Assembly: GCA_005784505.1 (NCBI GenBank)
Contig: VCAZ01000125.1
Span: 372,001-436,000 of the forward strand
DNA: 64,000 nucleotides
Origin: Bagarius yarrelli
Lineage: Eukaryota; Chordata; Actinopteri; Siluriformes; Sisoridae
Reading direction: 5' to 3'
The position numbers and the translations under genes are program-made. Positions 12,191-26,300 of the stretch are shown here, piece by piece (position 1 is the stretch's first letter; every line of letters begins with the position of its first letter). A model generated the notes under the pieces. The model made no database searches, was not told where the DNA came from, and saw only the letters and a list, made by a program, of their open reading frames with translations.

Positions 12191-13859
12191 GGACGTTTTT
12201 ATTATGCTATTATTATTTCTTTTAATTTTACAATTAACATTTAACAATTAAATCAAGTGCCAAAATAAAAAAGATAAAACAACTCCCCACTGCAGCCATA
12301 AACTGATTTCTTTCAAATTCCCCTTTTAAACTCAAAGTAAATGCTAGTCATTCATTGGAGCACGGGGTTATAATTGTTGGTGGAGATTGAGCCAAGAAGC
12401 AAATATGGCCTGTCTGTAAGTATCTGGGCCGGGTAAACACTGCCCTCACAGGGAAGGATTGAGTGTCTGTTTATGGGTAGCAATATGTAGTGCACGTGTC
12501 TACAATAGTTTGTTAGTTCAGTTATATTCTTAGTAACAGACACCTTACAGATCATTACTCTTTTACTCAGGATTTCAGCTTACTTTTAACTGATAAATAC
12601 GTTACCTGTGACATTTTTAGGACAGATTTAAACTGGACTTATTTTCTAACCCTAGAGGAATAAGGGATCAAATAACCTTTAAAAAAGTTTAGACCTATCA
12701 TCTGCTGATTTTTATTGCTTGCTGTATTGCTTTTTTTAGTTCTTGTGTAAAATAATTAGATTTTTAATTAGAAGTTTGGTAAAGGGTAACTGAGCTGGAC
12801 AGCAGTGTGACAGTGTTGTCAGTATGACCTTGACTGCAATGTTAACTTTAAAAAGTCAATGCTGCCACCCAGTGTCTTTATTCAGATTGTGATTATTGGT
12901 TTATTTTTTTTTTTCTTCTGCAACTACATTAATAAATTCTTATATGAAAGGCATTTATGTAAAGTATTTATTTCTGTGCACGAGCAAAGTGCATTTGAGT
13001 TTACAATGATCATTTACCATAATAACTAAGAAAGTGTTTTTATTAGATAATTTTTTACGTGACTGTAAAGTGGGAATGTATATTTTTAAACTTTGTCCAC
13101 TTCACACTGTGGTTTCTTTGACCATATTCCAACACCACTTCCTATTACAACTTTTCCATAGTATATTTTAAGATTTACTACAGTAGTAACGAGTAGTAAA
13201 CTGCAGTACACTACAGTATTTACTACATTTTACTGCAAGCATAATACAGTTTAACTAGCAGTGCTCGGCGGTATATCGGTTCATACCGAGTACCGGAGTT
13301 TATTTTTGTTACAATATGAATTTTCAGTAGTCAGTTTTTTCAAGCTGTTTAGTATTCATGAAATTATCCCACTTGCATTCTGTAAAGACTTATACTATTC
13401 TTTCTCTGGTTGTGTAATACTAACTCATAGGTTTGATGGTGGAGGCAGTGCCAAATCAGTTATTAAAACCCAGTTTAAAAACCAGTAAAATTTATCAAAA
13501 AGGTGCTTTATACTGCTTTTAAAGCAGCGTTTATAATGACCCTCTCATGCATTTAGAGCAGTGCTTTGTTACACAGCTTTCTGTCACACAGGATGGCGTT
13601 TTGCAATTTACTTGTAGAGCAGACTCTTCAGTGTTGCGATCAAGGGAAGTACAAACTTTTACACAAAAGAAACTGCATATTACAAAACTATTGCCGTCAT
13701 CAGAATTTTCCATACTTCTAAAACCACTGCCATTTCTTGCATAGTGCTATGATAGCGGCTAGAGCAATAGTGTTAACTGAGCACTAAATGCGAGGGCTAT
13801 CTCTACAGAACTGACTTCTACATGATAAATGTACAGCTTAATGTTAATGAATGCAGTTA
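12191..13859. other. Intergenic, no gene recognised
   Basis: No exon recognised. Near 13255-13310 'gctcggcggtatatcggtt' resembles the end of a small DNA transposon, but no matching opposite end was found. Confidence 0.45.
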
Positions 13860-14640
13860 TACCTCACCTGTTCACCAAAAAGTCCAGCAGTGTCTCTACT
13901 TCCTGCAAAGACTGCAAAACGGTAATCTCTCACCCCCATCCTGACCATGTTCTACAGAAGGACCATTGAGAGCATCATGACCAGCTGCATCCCCGGATCG
14001 CAAGATCCTGCTGCGGATAGTGAAGACAGCTGAGATGATCATCTAAATTTGTCTTCCAACTCAACCACACACTGCATCTGTAACGCCAACTGCATTGTGG
14101 ACGACACCACATACCCCTTACATTCACTTTTTACCCTCCTGCCAGCCGGAAAAATGTAATGTGGAATTCAGGCCTTCACTACATTTTTTCCCAGGCCCCC
14201 TAACACTCAGAACTAAACTACCCTAAACTGACATTCCCAAACACACACACTCAATATAATCTATGTCAATAGCACCACATAAACAGATAATTAATATTAT
14301 TTATAATATAATATTATCAATAAATATTCTGCTTATGCATGGAAACTTTAATTCTGTTTTTCACATCAATTTCAATACTGCAATTTATTTATTTGCACAT
14401 TTATTACTATTCTTTCACAATATAGCTTATACTCTGGTCCACACTATTCTATGTATAAAGTGGTTTTGTATTGTTTATTTGCACTGTTGGCATCAGATTG
14501 CACACTATGCACTACATGTAGCTAGAACAACTGATTCTCCAGTGCTTAACTCTGTGTTGTTTTTCTTAAGTAACTCTTTGTCGCTTTGTCTATTTTTTTG
14601 TTGTTTTTTCTCATAGTCCTGAAGAAATGATGTGTACTGC
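13860..14640 (+). mobile_element. Decayed non-LTR retrotransposon (Rex1-like): RT C-terminal end plus 3' UTR
   Basis: Translation of broken frames gives 'LYFLQRLQ', 'PPS.PCSTEGPLRAS' and 'DRKILLRIVKTAEMI' at about 13890-14045. This is the segment after the polymerase in a common fish LINE whose intact form reads like 'MFYRGTIESI' and 'DRKTLQRIVRTAEKI'. It continues into a 3' region shared with 4550-4735 ('ttgcactgttggcatcagattgcacac'). There are stop codons and no upstream polymerase. The family assignment is from memory. Confidence 0.6.
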
Positions 14641-15364
14641 ATCTGCTATATATGGCTATAATCATGATAATAACCTCTTCAAAATGTACACACACCTTTT
14701 TATGGTTTTAGATGTTTTAGAATGTTTTGGACCTGTGGTTATATCCCAGTGATGTATCATAATTGAATGAAAAAAATAGCATTATCCAGGCTGAGTTACC
14801 TAATTCAGTTCACACTTTGCAGGTAATGCAGAGGTGGGTATTAACGCATCACATTTACTTGGATACAATTAATCGGGTAGATTTTTGGAAAAAAATGTCA
14901 TTAATAAATGTAATTAATAATAACTCACAACTTCAGTAGTCTTATCATTCCATAACCTCTTTACTCTCTTACTCAAGATATTTTAAAATAATTTTTATAA
15001 GTTGTTGTTCTTGTTTTTAAGTGAAATCTGGTAGCACCAGTCACAGTATGCCCTTGATTATATCATCAGTATCATTTGACTGATTATGATTCTGTCGTAT
15101 TGTTTGTCAGTGATGGAAAGAAAGCACCCGAGGCAAATTTACCGCAGCTCTAAACAGAGTGAAGTTATAAAAATATAAAGTTGAATTCTTCCTATTGTCC
15201 TGGCTGCTATTAAGATCATGTAAAGTTAACGTGAGCTTTTGCTCTTGTGGCAGCTTTGCTAAGTTTCTCCCTCGGGAACTGTATAGCATCACCACTGCTA
15301 AATGCACCACCCACCACAGCCTTTACATCTCTTCCTTCCCAACCAGTGAGCACTTTAATTCATT
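14641..15364. other. Intergenic, no gene recognised
   Basis: No recognisable exon or repeat. Confidence 0.45.
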
Positions 15365-15675
15365 CATTCATCTTCTATACCCACCTGTTCGCTAATTCGG
15401 GGTCACGGGGATCTGCTGGAGCCTATCCTGGCAAAAGACAGGAGGGGTACACCCTGGACAGGTCACCAGTCCATCACAGGGCCACACTCACTCCTATGGG
15501 CAATTTAGAATCACCAGTTGACCTAACATACATGTTCTTGGACTGTGGGAGGAAACCTGGAGAACCCGCACAAGCACAGGAAGAATATGTAAACTCCACA
15601 TAGAAAGGCCGCTGCCTGGGAATCGCACCCGGGCCTTCTTGCTGTGAAGTGCCAACACTAAGCCACCGTGCTGCG
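15365..15675 (-). repeat. Second SINE family, antisense copy
   Basis: Contains the widely dispersed fish motif chain 'ggacaggtcaccagtccatcac', 'cctatgggcaattta', 'cttggactgtgggaggaaacc', 'aaactccacatagaaagg', then an antisense tRNA-like B box 'gggaatcgcaccc' and 'taagccaccgtgctgcgc'. The tRNA-like head is at the high-coordinate end, so the element is on the minus strand. It lies about 100 bp beyond the WDR3 poly(A) signal. Confidence 0.8.
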
Positions 15676-15780
15676 CAGTGAGCACTTATACAAGGGTAAA
15701 AAAAAAAAAAAGTCTTTAATATCACGAAAAGTAACGTCTAAACTCTGTGGATAACAATAGTTATAGGAGGAACCTGTAGG

Positions 15781-15786
15781 TTTATT
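15781..15786 (-). terminator. Probable WDR3 polyadenylation signal
   Basis: 'tttatt' on the plus strand reads AATAAA on the minus strand, about 200 nt after the WDR3 stop codon. It is the first canonical hexamer seen downstream. Confidence 0.6.
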
Positions 15787-15983
15787 GGGAATTAAAGGTA
15801 AAGATATGTTTTAATAATCGATATAAATTGAAACGACTCAGACAAATGTAAATGCTTGTAAATGAAATCTTTCAGGAAAAAGCGGAAATTGGTACAAACT
15901 GTTACAATTCATATTTAAGTCTATAAAAAAAACTAAAAATATGGCAATCTTGGAATTTCGAAGGTGACAATTCTGTGAACTGA

Positions 15984-18900
15984 TTATGTGATGGTCAGTA
16001 TGGCCCGTTCTCTCTTTCTTCTCTTTCTCTTCTTCTCCTCAAAGCGATCTGTGGCATCGGCAAAGAACATCACGTCTTCTTTGCTCTCAATCTCCCGCTG
16101 CAGGAACTGGAGGCCTGAGCTGTTAAAGCCCAACACATCCTGACGCAGAGGGACAGAATGAGTAAAGCTGTCAGTCTAACAGAAACAGCTTAACATGCTA
16201 CAATTGATCTTTTACATGCATACCCTGATCTCCCGCACTTTGGAGATTGTGTTCTTCCTCAGTTCATCAATGACTGACAACAGCATTTGGTTACTGGTAA
16301 TCTGCCCAAAGTGGACTCTAACAGAATACAAACAGAAAGTATTACAATAACACATGCAAATTGTATGTTCAAGTCGCTACATGCTTTGATGGACTGACGA
16401 GCACAAAATCTTGCCTCTTTGTCGCCATCTCTGTTTGAAATGTAAAATTGTAATTATTTGTGGAATTCTCTTTTACTGTGGGTCCTTTTCGTGTGTGGTT
16501 TTTTTTTTGCGGACAAATCAAATGTTTTTTTCCGTGTGTGGCCTGTCAGTCACTGTAGCAGTGGACATACTGCACAGATTCTATGTCTTAAATGGCCCAA
16601 ATACGAATTTTCACAGGAGAATGTAATCTGAACAGGCAAGTATGTCTGTCACTATTGTTCTGACCAACTGAGGGAAAAAAATGACAAAAAAAGCGCTACC
16701 AACAGTACTTTGATTGAATAAGTGTTCTACCCAATTATCCAATAAACCACTGAAATGTCTTGCAGAAAAAAGCTGACCCTATGTTTTAAATCCCATCATA
16801 ATATAAAGTTCACATCCTTCTTATATTTATTTTCTTGTCATTTTGGATTTTAATCCATCATCAAAATGTAAGTTAAATTATTCCAGCCGTGGCACCTGCA
16901 GCATGTTCGCATGCCATATATAGCCGGACTCATTCTTTTATGTTTACAGACATGATGTAATGATGCAAAGATGTCATACATTACAAGACAACTGTTGTGA
17001 ATCAGGCTAAGATCAGGTACTTGCTCAATAATTCATTTAAAAAGGGTTACAGACTGCAGCTTTAAACAGACTGTACACAAGCCTAATGTGATAAAAGCAA
17101 GCTGCTATAAACTACTGACATCCAGATAAATCCTTTTGCATTTTTAATCATTGAAATCTTTACCTACATGATTTTACACACACCTTTTTTTACATTTAAG
17201 GCTTTGGCAGACTCCCGTATCCAGCGTGGCATAAGAATGCCAAAGCTCCATCGGAAATCGCATACTAAAAGAGTATATTTTATGCATACTTCTCAATCCA
17301 GGCAGAAGTATTAGGTGGTTCAGTAACATTTTACGTACTGTAATTCACATACTGAGTATTTGGACATAATACTCGCCTTGCGTACTATATAGTAGGAAAG
17401 TATGCAATATCAAACTGAGCCCTTTTTTAAAAGGTATAATTAAAACATGCATTTGAAAAAAAATACATAAACAATGCTTTTTTATCATTGTTAATTTTTC
17501 TATAATTATTCATGAACTTCTTTGATAATATAAAATTGCAAACATTAGGCAGAAAATTAACATTTTAAAACCGGACCTTTCGAATGATTCTGATGATCAA
17601 CTAACCGCATCAGATCAGAAAAACCTAATCACGCTCATCTCTTCCACAAAACCGTCAACTTGTGTGTTAGATCCGATACCAACACACTTTCTTAAACAAA
17701 TTGTACCGGCAGTATCAGAACCCCTGTTGAAAAATAGTTAACTCTTCTCTCAGCAGTGGGTATGTTCCTAAATCTTTTAAATTAGCAGTGATTAAACCTT
17801 TAATTAAGAAACCTGACCTGACCTTGACCTTGTCAAACTATAGACCGATATCTAACCTTCCGTTTGTCTCTAAAATTCTAGAGAAGGTAGTTGCGCAACA
17901 ACTGTGCTCATACTTACAGAGAAATAACATACACGAACTTTATCAATCAGGATTCAGGCCTCACCACAGCACAGAGACAGCACTGGTCAAAGTAGCTAAT
18001 GACCTCTTACTGGCATCCGACCAAGGTTGTGTCTCATTGCTTATATTACTTGACCTTAGTGCGGCCCTTCGACACTATAGATCACGATATTCTTCTCCGC
18101 AGATTAGAAAAATTAGTAGGAATTAAAGGAACAGCTCTTGCGTGGCTCAGGTCCTATTTAACCGATCGTTACCAGTTTGTAGATTTAAATGGTGATTATT
18201 CTGCGTGCTCCCTTGTAAAGTATGGTGTTCCACAGGGCTCGGTTTTAGGCCCACTTCTTTTCTCTCTTTACATGCTGCCTCTGGGAAACATAATCCGTAA
18301 GCATGATATTAGTTTCCACTGTTACGCTGATGACACACAGTTATACGTCTCATCAAGGCCTGATGCGAAAGGCCATTTTAATAAAATTGAGCAATGTGTG
18401 AAGGAAGTAAGAGATTGGATGCTTTGCAATTTCCTCTTGCTTAACGCTGACAAGACGGAGGTTCTGGTTCTAGGACCACAGGTAGCTAAAAGTAAGCTTC
18501 CTGATCACACCTTAACCCTAGACAGTCTTTCTGTTTCACCAAGTGCAACAGTAAAAGATCTGGGTGTGATTTTAGACTCCAATCTCTCATTTGAAGCCCA
18601 TGTTGACAATATTAGCAGGATAGCGTTTTATCATCTCCGAAATATTGCTAAAATAAGAAATATCTTGTCGCTTACTGATGCTGAAAAATTAGTTCATGCG
18701 TTTATCACATCCAGGCTGGATTACTGTAACGCTTTACTGTCTGGATGTTCAACTAGGTGCATTAATAAACTTCAGCTAGTCCAGAACGCAGCAGCGAGAG
18801 AGTCCTCACTAAAACTAAAAGATATGAGCACATCACGCCGGTCCTATCCACACTGCATTGGCTCCCAGTGAGACACCGCATCGATTTTTAAAATACTACT

Positions 18901-19473
18901 TTTAACCTATAAAGCTCTAAATGGTCTCGCACTGCAGTACTTAAGCGAACACTTCTAGTGTCTTACGTTCCACCAACGCCTACTTCGATCAAAGGATGCA
19001 GGCTGCCTGTCAGTACCGCGTATTATAAAAACTACAGCAGGGGGCAGAGCCTTTTCCTACAGGGCCCCTATGCTATGGAATAACCTCCCTATGTATGTTC
19101 GGGAATCAGACACAGTCTCAGTGTTTAAGTCCAGGTTAAAAACATACTTATTTAATCAAGCCTTTTGTATTTGATTCCCCTTAGATAAAGGAGCAGATCC
19201 GGGGGACTCATGGGTGTTGAGTATTATGGTGATCTGGTATGTTTAGATGCTGTCTTCCCGCTCTTATTGATCACGGTGTTGATGATGAGAGCGGCCGGTT
19301 GCTTAACATATCAGGGAGCCCTCATGTCTGTGTTTCCCTCTGGTTCTCCTTTTAGTTATGCTGACCTAGTTAGTCTTGCCGGAGTCCATCCTTGCACTCT
19401 ACATTATTCATTTAATCAATCCAAACCATGTGATTACATTGTCACTTAACTGTTTTCCTTCTTTTGACTTCCT

Positions 19474-19540
<67 letters not shown>

Positions 19541-22500
19541 GTCTCTCTCCTTCTGTTGAGTTACATACGCCACAACGGAGCTGCCGGTGATCCAGTCCCC
19601 ACCACCGGCCCGTCCTGTGGGTCCCTTCCCTGTGACCTGCCCAGCGGATGAGGCATCACCGGGCGATCTAGGACGACCCACTTCGCCATAAAGACGTTTC
19701 GGCTGCTCTAAGGACTAATGATTATAGTTGTTTATATACACAACACGATGTAACCTCATGATCCCTGCTACCTGTTTTTCACCCAAATGAGGATGGGTTC
19801 CCTGTTGAGTCTGGTTCCTCTCAAGGTTTCTTCCTATCTCATCTCAGGGAGTTTTTCCTTGCCACCGTTGCCCCGGCTTGCTCATCAGGGACAAAAACTG
19901 ATTTGTTTAATTCTGTTTTATAATTTCTTCAATTGTAAAGCTGCTTTGTGACAATCACCATTGTGAAAAGCGCTATATACAAAATAAAACTGAATTGAAT
20001 TGAATTAAACTATAATGTAGCTTTTATTATTTTTATTTCCTCTCACCGGGTGGGTTACGCAACAGTATCAGACAAGGTAGGACAGCATTATTGTAGCTGT
20101 GTGTGAGCACCCCCAAAAATTCTGTTCTACGAATAAAAACACTCGGCGAGTGAGGCGAGAAACATCCCGCAAGTAATCTAGCGCGAGTGATACAATGTGC
20201 ATATTCGCTTTGCGTTTGGTGTGAACACAGCATTAATCTGCAATCTAGTGAATCAATATTGATGCCTGTATGATACATCTGCCAAATGCATCAAATGTTA
20301 ATGATCTACACATCAGATGGGTTTAAAATTGTATATAAAATTACTGTTAGCAAAAGTTAAAATGCTAAAAATTAATACACTTATTATTAACAGGTAAAAG
20401 ATGTGAAATCATTTTTTTTTTGTTCCGTAACAGTTTAGCAGCATTACGTTTTCAGATTTCTTTACACCTCAGCTTCATTAACGTGGGTCAGAATTTCCAC
20501 TACAAAAAATGTATAATAATCTTTATCATCGTATAAATTTATAACATGAATGATGCAATGGTTTGATGGTGTAAATTAAGCTTTCTAAATACCTGAGCAG
20601 GAAAAAGAGGCAGCGGCAGACCAGTTCTACCTCCAGACCCTGTTGTATGTAGTCGTTTAGGAGGGAGAGAAGATCAGGGATATAAGGAAACGGCAGCACC
20701 AAGAGAGACACCTCTAACTCACTGAAAATCAGAACATTTATTTCATCAAAACAATTATACTTCTACACGTTCAGCAGGACATTAAATACACTTTTAAAAT
20801 TGAGTTACACCACGTTAAAACCCAGTGCTTCATTTCTAAAAATGTGTGTAGAATAACTCTAAAAGAGAAATTCACAAAAATTTCCTTAAATTCTTTTAGA
20901 AAAAAATCTAAAATAATTTTCACCAGTGGCCTGTTTAAAATTAGGTACATATAAACAAGCCCATGAACTGAATTTGAGGTATCTTTCCTACTTACAATAT
21001 AATATTTCCTAATAGTGGACCACAGATTACTGCCGATAGTTGGATGTATCCAAATTCTGTTCACATGGCTTACATTCTTACTTATTATTCATGTAACACT
21101 CAAAGGACTATGAGTTTCTTAACGGGTAGAAAGTAATCAAACGCCAGTGTGACAGTGAATGACAGTGTATGAGTGAGAAAGGTTTCTTTACCTGGATCGG
21201 ACCTTCTTGAGAACATCCAGAACATAGCGAGACGGCTGTCAGATAGAAGAATGTTAATACAGCATCATAAACCCATGTCCTAAGTTTTTATTTCTTACAA
21301 GAATTACAGAATGTTTGTTACTTACCGAGGCACATCCATAAGCCAGGAGAATTGGGTTCATTGTTGGTGGAGGTAACTGTAAAAAAAAAAAAAAAAGTCA
21401 GTAAGTTAAAACAAATTCAGCAGCAAAACACAGGTCAAGGAAAACCTTAGAATAATCCCACAAAGTGCAACATGCAGAGACTAATTTAAGATTCTGTGTG
21501 TGTGTGTGTGTGAGACACACACATCATTTTGAATTGTGGGACAGATGTTTTGAAATGTGAGTCCTGACCCTTTTACCACCCCCTTTTGTGAGAGAAATGG
21601 GAATAAGACTTGCCAGTTTACATCCATCAGTGAATTCTTATTTATAGCTTAATAAAAGGAGTCCTACAAACTAATGTCCCAAGAAATGGAAGATGAGACG
21701 ATTTCCTTGTTTAAGATGTCCTTGTATTTTTATAAACCCTGAAAGTAGGAATGAGTTATGATTTTCTAATATTCAATTAGTTGATTTAATCATAGAATAT
21801 ATAGCAACCAGACAACGGCGCTGCCAATAACCCCAAAATCTTCCAAAGCCAGAAGAAGACCACCAGTTTCTCCTGCACATTTTTCAATAAAAATATGAGA
21901 TAGGTTGCTGTTACGCAGACAGATGTCAAAATTAATGTTCATGTAATTGCCATTATTCAGGCCGTTTACAATATGTTTAAACACGTTAAGGTTGAGCCCA
22001 AAATAATTATGGCTTGAGGTGATATTCAAGGACGAACTGTTAATTTTAATTTTAATGTTAACTGAAAATGTTCTAGCCTTATAAGCAGTTGATTTATACT
22101 ACTATTATGTTAATAAGTGCAGTCATTCTGTTATGTTTATTAAATTAATGATTCAGCATGTTACAGTCATTATATGGCTTGAGTTATGACAGACCAGTCC
22201 CTACTAAATGAAACAGTGTTATCATACAAATTAAAAGCGTAAACGATCTTTATCCATCTCTGTTTCAGGGTGTGTAGCCTAGACGTGCATGCGGGGAGGG
22301 GTGTGATTTTTAAACAAATAATTCTCAGAAATCATCAAATATTGTTTTTGTTTGAAAATTTTCATTCCCACTTAAAAAAAGAGAGATTTTTCTGTTCTGT
22401 AACAGTTAATTGGCATTAAGTTTTCAGATTTCTAACAAAGGGGCTGTTTACACCTTAGCTACATTAGCGTCAGCCAGAATTCCCAGTGGCCTGACTGCGT

Positions 22501-23385
22501 CTTCCATTCCCAATGGCCTGACTGCGTCTTCCATTCCCAATGGCCTGACGGTGTATTTCATTCCCAATGGCCTGACGGCGTCTTCCATTCCCAATGGCCT
22601 GACGGTGTATTTCATTCCATGACTGGCGTCTTCCATTCCCCAATGGCCTGACTGGTCTTCCATTCCCAATGGCCTGACGGTGTATTTCATTCCCAATGGC
22701 CTGACTGCTTCTTCCATTCCCAATGGCCTGCCTGCGTCTTCCATTCCCAATGGCCTGACGGTGTATTTCATTCCCAATGGCCTGACGGTGTATTTCATTC
22801 CCAATGGCCTGACGGTGTATTTCATTCCCAATGGCCTGACGGTGTATTTCATTCCCAATGGCCTGACGGTGTTTTCATTCCCAATGGCCTGAGGGTGTAT
22901 TTATTCCCAATGGCCTGAGGGTGTATTTATTCCCAATGGCCTGAGGGTGTATTATTCGGGTGTATTATTCCCAATGGCCTGGACTGTATTTCCCATGGCA
23001 TCCCAATGGCTGATTATTCCCATTCCCATAGACGGTGTATTCCCAATTTATGCCCACCTGACAGTGTAAACTAAGCTTTCTTCCAAATACCTGACAGCCG
23101 GTGTAAACTTTCAAATGAGCATGAAAAAGAGCCTAGAAGTGTGTGGGGGAGGGGGGGCTGGAATAATAATTGAGTAATTCCCAGCAATCATCAAATGTTA
23201 TTTTTGTTCAAAATCCCTTTTTAAAAGATAGTGAATCTAAGCAACATGACATCACATTCACAAGCTTCATTTGTATAACTGATGTGCCACACCTCCTTTC
23301 CAGCCATCTTACAGGCAGCCTTGTGTTCCTCTAGCTTTTTGCTCTCCTCTCTGTAGAGTTCCAGTGCCTCCATGATTCGCTCCGC
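15984..23385 (-). CDS. wdr3: WDR3 C-terminal exons 22-27: coiled linker, Utp12 domain and basic tail
   Basis: Exon 22 (23293-23385) encodes a charged helix (AERIMEALELYREE). Exons 23-26 (21326-21376, 21192-21235, 20593-20721, 16224-16317; about residues 787-892) form the Utp12 domain, with LVLPFPYIPDLL, VELVCRCLFFLLR and HFGQITSNQ. Exon 27 ends in a run of Lys/Arg (KKRKRRKRER) and AILTIT before TAA at 15984-15986. The basic run is a likely nuclear or nucleolar localisation signal. The intron between exons 25 and 26 is about 4.3 kb, mostly because of an L2-type LINE. Confidence 0.95.
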
Positions 23386-26300
23386 CTGGACAGATTTTAT
23401 TGATAAGAAATTACTTTGAAAATAATAAGAAAGACAGATGAATCCCTGGTTAAAAGCCAGACAATGTGGGTAACTCACCGCTTTAACGGTCTCTACAGTT
23501 TTCTTCCCTGCAGGCTCGGCTTCACCTTTGGCCTCTCCAGGGACCTGAAACAAACAGAGAGAATTGACAGCAATGTTACACCAGTTTCGATATCTAGAGG
23601 AACAGAAAGAGAATCTGTAAAAACCTGGATGACTACATACCACAGGGTCATCTCCTTTGGCCAAAGATTCTTCAAATTCTGCTTCTCTTTCCTGGGAACA
23701 CAGAGAGGTATTCAGAATTTTCAGCTGGAGCTGTTCAGATACTATTTATAATAATTCATTTTAATATTTAGCATAAAGGCTTTCAAAGTTTATTACTCAC
23801 CATCTCTTTCTCCTCCTCCAGGATAATAGGCTCCCTGGTTCTCTCCCAAAGCCTGAGGGACTTATCATGAGAGGAGGAGACAAGGTGGTCTCCACTGGGA
23901 CTGATGGCCAGACACCATACTTCACCATGATGACCCTGAGGAACGAGCCCAAAAAGTACAAATTTCAAGAAGCACAATAAAGCCTTTGTGAAAACAGGTG
24001 TGTTTTCTTCTTTTTCTGTATTGATTATAGCACAAAAATGTTCTTCTTGCATAGCACAAACTTATCACTGAAGTCAACAACAGATGGTTTTTTTTACCCT
24101 GTTACCCAAAGTTGACCTCACTCTAATGCATATGGGAAACAGTGTATCGGTTTTATTAGAAAATAATCACCTCCAGGGTCTGAATCTGTTCAAACTTGTC
24201 TGCATCCCACTGTTTAATCTTTCTGTCCTTTCCCGCTGTAAAAAACAGATGGGTCTTGGGGACAAACTGAAGAAACATTACACTGGAAAGAGAAGAAGGC
24301 AAATATTATCCATCTGGGATGACATCAACCTTTTGTGAAGTTTCACTAATGCAGGAAAGAAACAAAGAGCTGAAAAGGTTGCCAGTAATTAAAAGCTGGC
24401 TGTAGAGAGTAAACGATCAATAGCTGAGATCGATAGCTTTTCTAACAGTAAACGGACAAACACCAGCTTTGTATAAGCAACAGAAAAATCTAGTACCTGT
24501 CATCATGTGCAAACATCGAGCGATGGCAGTCACCAAAGTCCAAACCCCAGACTTTCACGTTTCTGTCTGCCGATCCTGTGGCTATCAGTGCACTATCCTA
24601 AAAAAAACAATTTCAATTTAAGAGTTAAAAATAAATACATTTAATATTAAAATTAAATAAATTATACTAATGAGCTGTAAGCACAAACTTCTCAAAGATT
24701 CCAAAATATCCAACGCACAACATAGTTATTGTGGATATTTTAATAGACGGTCATCATTATTTTCTTTAAAATGATGGGGGTCAATGCTCCAACTGCTCTG
24801 TATTATTACTAGCCTTACACACAGCAGAGGTTTTTAGCCAAATTTATTTCTTCATAATTAAAATGTGCCAAAATTCTTATTATGAGTAAGTGTCCTATGT
24901 CCATGCAATATCCATGATAGGTCCATACCAAAATACAATATATACAAATACCCAAAGTATTAACAAAGAGGGGTGTGACGAGACACTTATCAGACGAGAC
25001 AAGATGAGATTTTTTGACTTAAAAAAAATCCTCGCTGATGTAATACAGGTAAAAATTAAGTCTTCTATTCAACTGAAGAAAACAAAATGCAAATGCATTA
25101 TGAAATCAACTTGTACTTTATGAAATTAAACTTCTATTTTAATGAATTGTATGCAATAATTTCAGAATAAATTCAGGCCTCAACTTACTTACAACAACAG
25201 TGTATTCAGATACTTATTAACAGTTTTAAATCCACGATTCAATTTTTTCAATTTTCTGCATGCACGCACAGTCAGTTTTAAAAGATAATTTGAGCAAGAC
25301 AACAAAAAGACCCGGATATATTTACAAAATTGGAATTGAGCATTAAGACCAGCAGTGTAAATGCCTTTGTCTTGTCTATAATTTTTTTGCCCTCTGTTAT
25401 TTCCACCCGGAAAACCAAAATGTTGCCACACAAACGATTTAGATGTGGCGGGGCATCTTCTATTGTTACATTCTCACAAGACCAGTCGGATCTTCTGACA
25501 CGAGATCTTGCGAGATCCGATGTATCTTGCGAGATCTTGTGTCGCAAGATCTCATCACACCTCTATTAACAAGTGATTAATAATAGGGGGTGTGATACTT
25601 TTACTAAACTGAAAATATTACTAAAATTGTTTTAGTACTATCTGAAGTGTAACAAACCTTACCTCACAGTTTCTTAATTACAGAGTGAATCAAGATGTTT
25701 TTTATATTTAACACTGTGGAACATCAGTGAAGTTCAGTTCCAGTTCCTATCTTCCATTCCTGCCATACTACTTTTTTGTTTTCTCTTTACAATTATAATA
25801 AATTAAACCGAAATGCAACATGTGACAGAGAAACCACACAGCACAGAGTTCGCTCTATTGAAAAGCTTCTTTATGGTGGAAAGGTCACCATATCAGTGAT
25901 TACACACACTGTGTTAATATACTATTGACCTGCCATAGAACAATTTTGCTGGAATTTTGCAGTTTACTCTATAAAATTAACAGAATGCAATGCTAGAAAG
26001 AGACGATAACCAGTAAAACACTGCAGAGTTGCTTTTCCAGTGAATGGAAATAAAATGTCAAAAATCAGTGACGTCCCCACATGCGGATCATAGTGCACAG
26101 AACATAATTACATTTGGAAGTCTTACGAAAAGAGAACTAGCAACCTGAAATCTGTGGAACATATGCGCCAAGACACATGAGAGACATTAAGATTTGTTGT
26201 AAATGCATTTTAAGCAAAATGGTGTGCAAACAATGCAATAGAAGTATGTTGAAGACTTTATCTAAATGTGTAACATTATCTATTTTGTATGCAAAAAAGA

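Noticed and set aside
13255..13780. Possible small DNA transposon starting 'gctcggcggtatatcggtt'
   Set aside because: Only one end resembles a terminus; no inverted partner or target duplication was found.
1..15900. SPAG17, the expected downstream neighbour of WDR3 in mammals
   Set aside because: No exon resembling it was recognised on either strand; it may lie beyond the window or be absent here.
22410..22892. Repetitive open frames on both strands (FIPNGLTV and GMKYTVRPL units)
   Set aside because: They come from a 27-bp minisatellite whose period is a multiple of three, inside a WDR3 intron.
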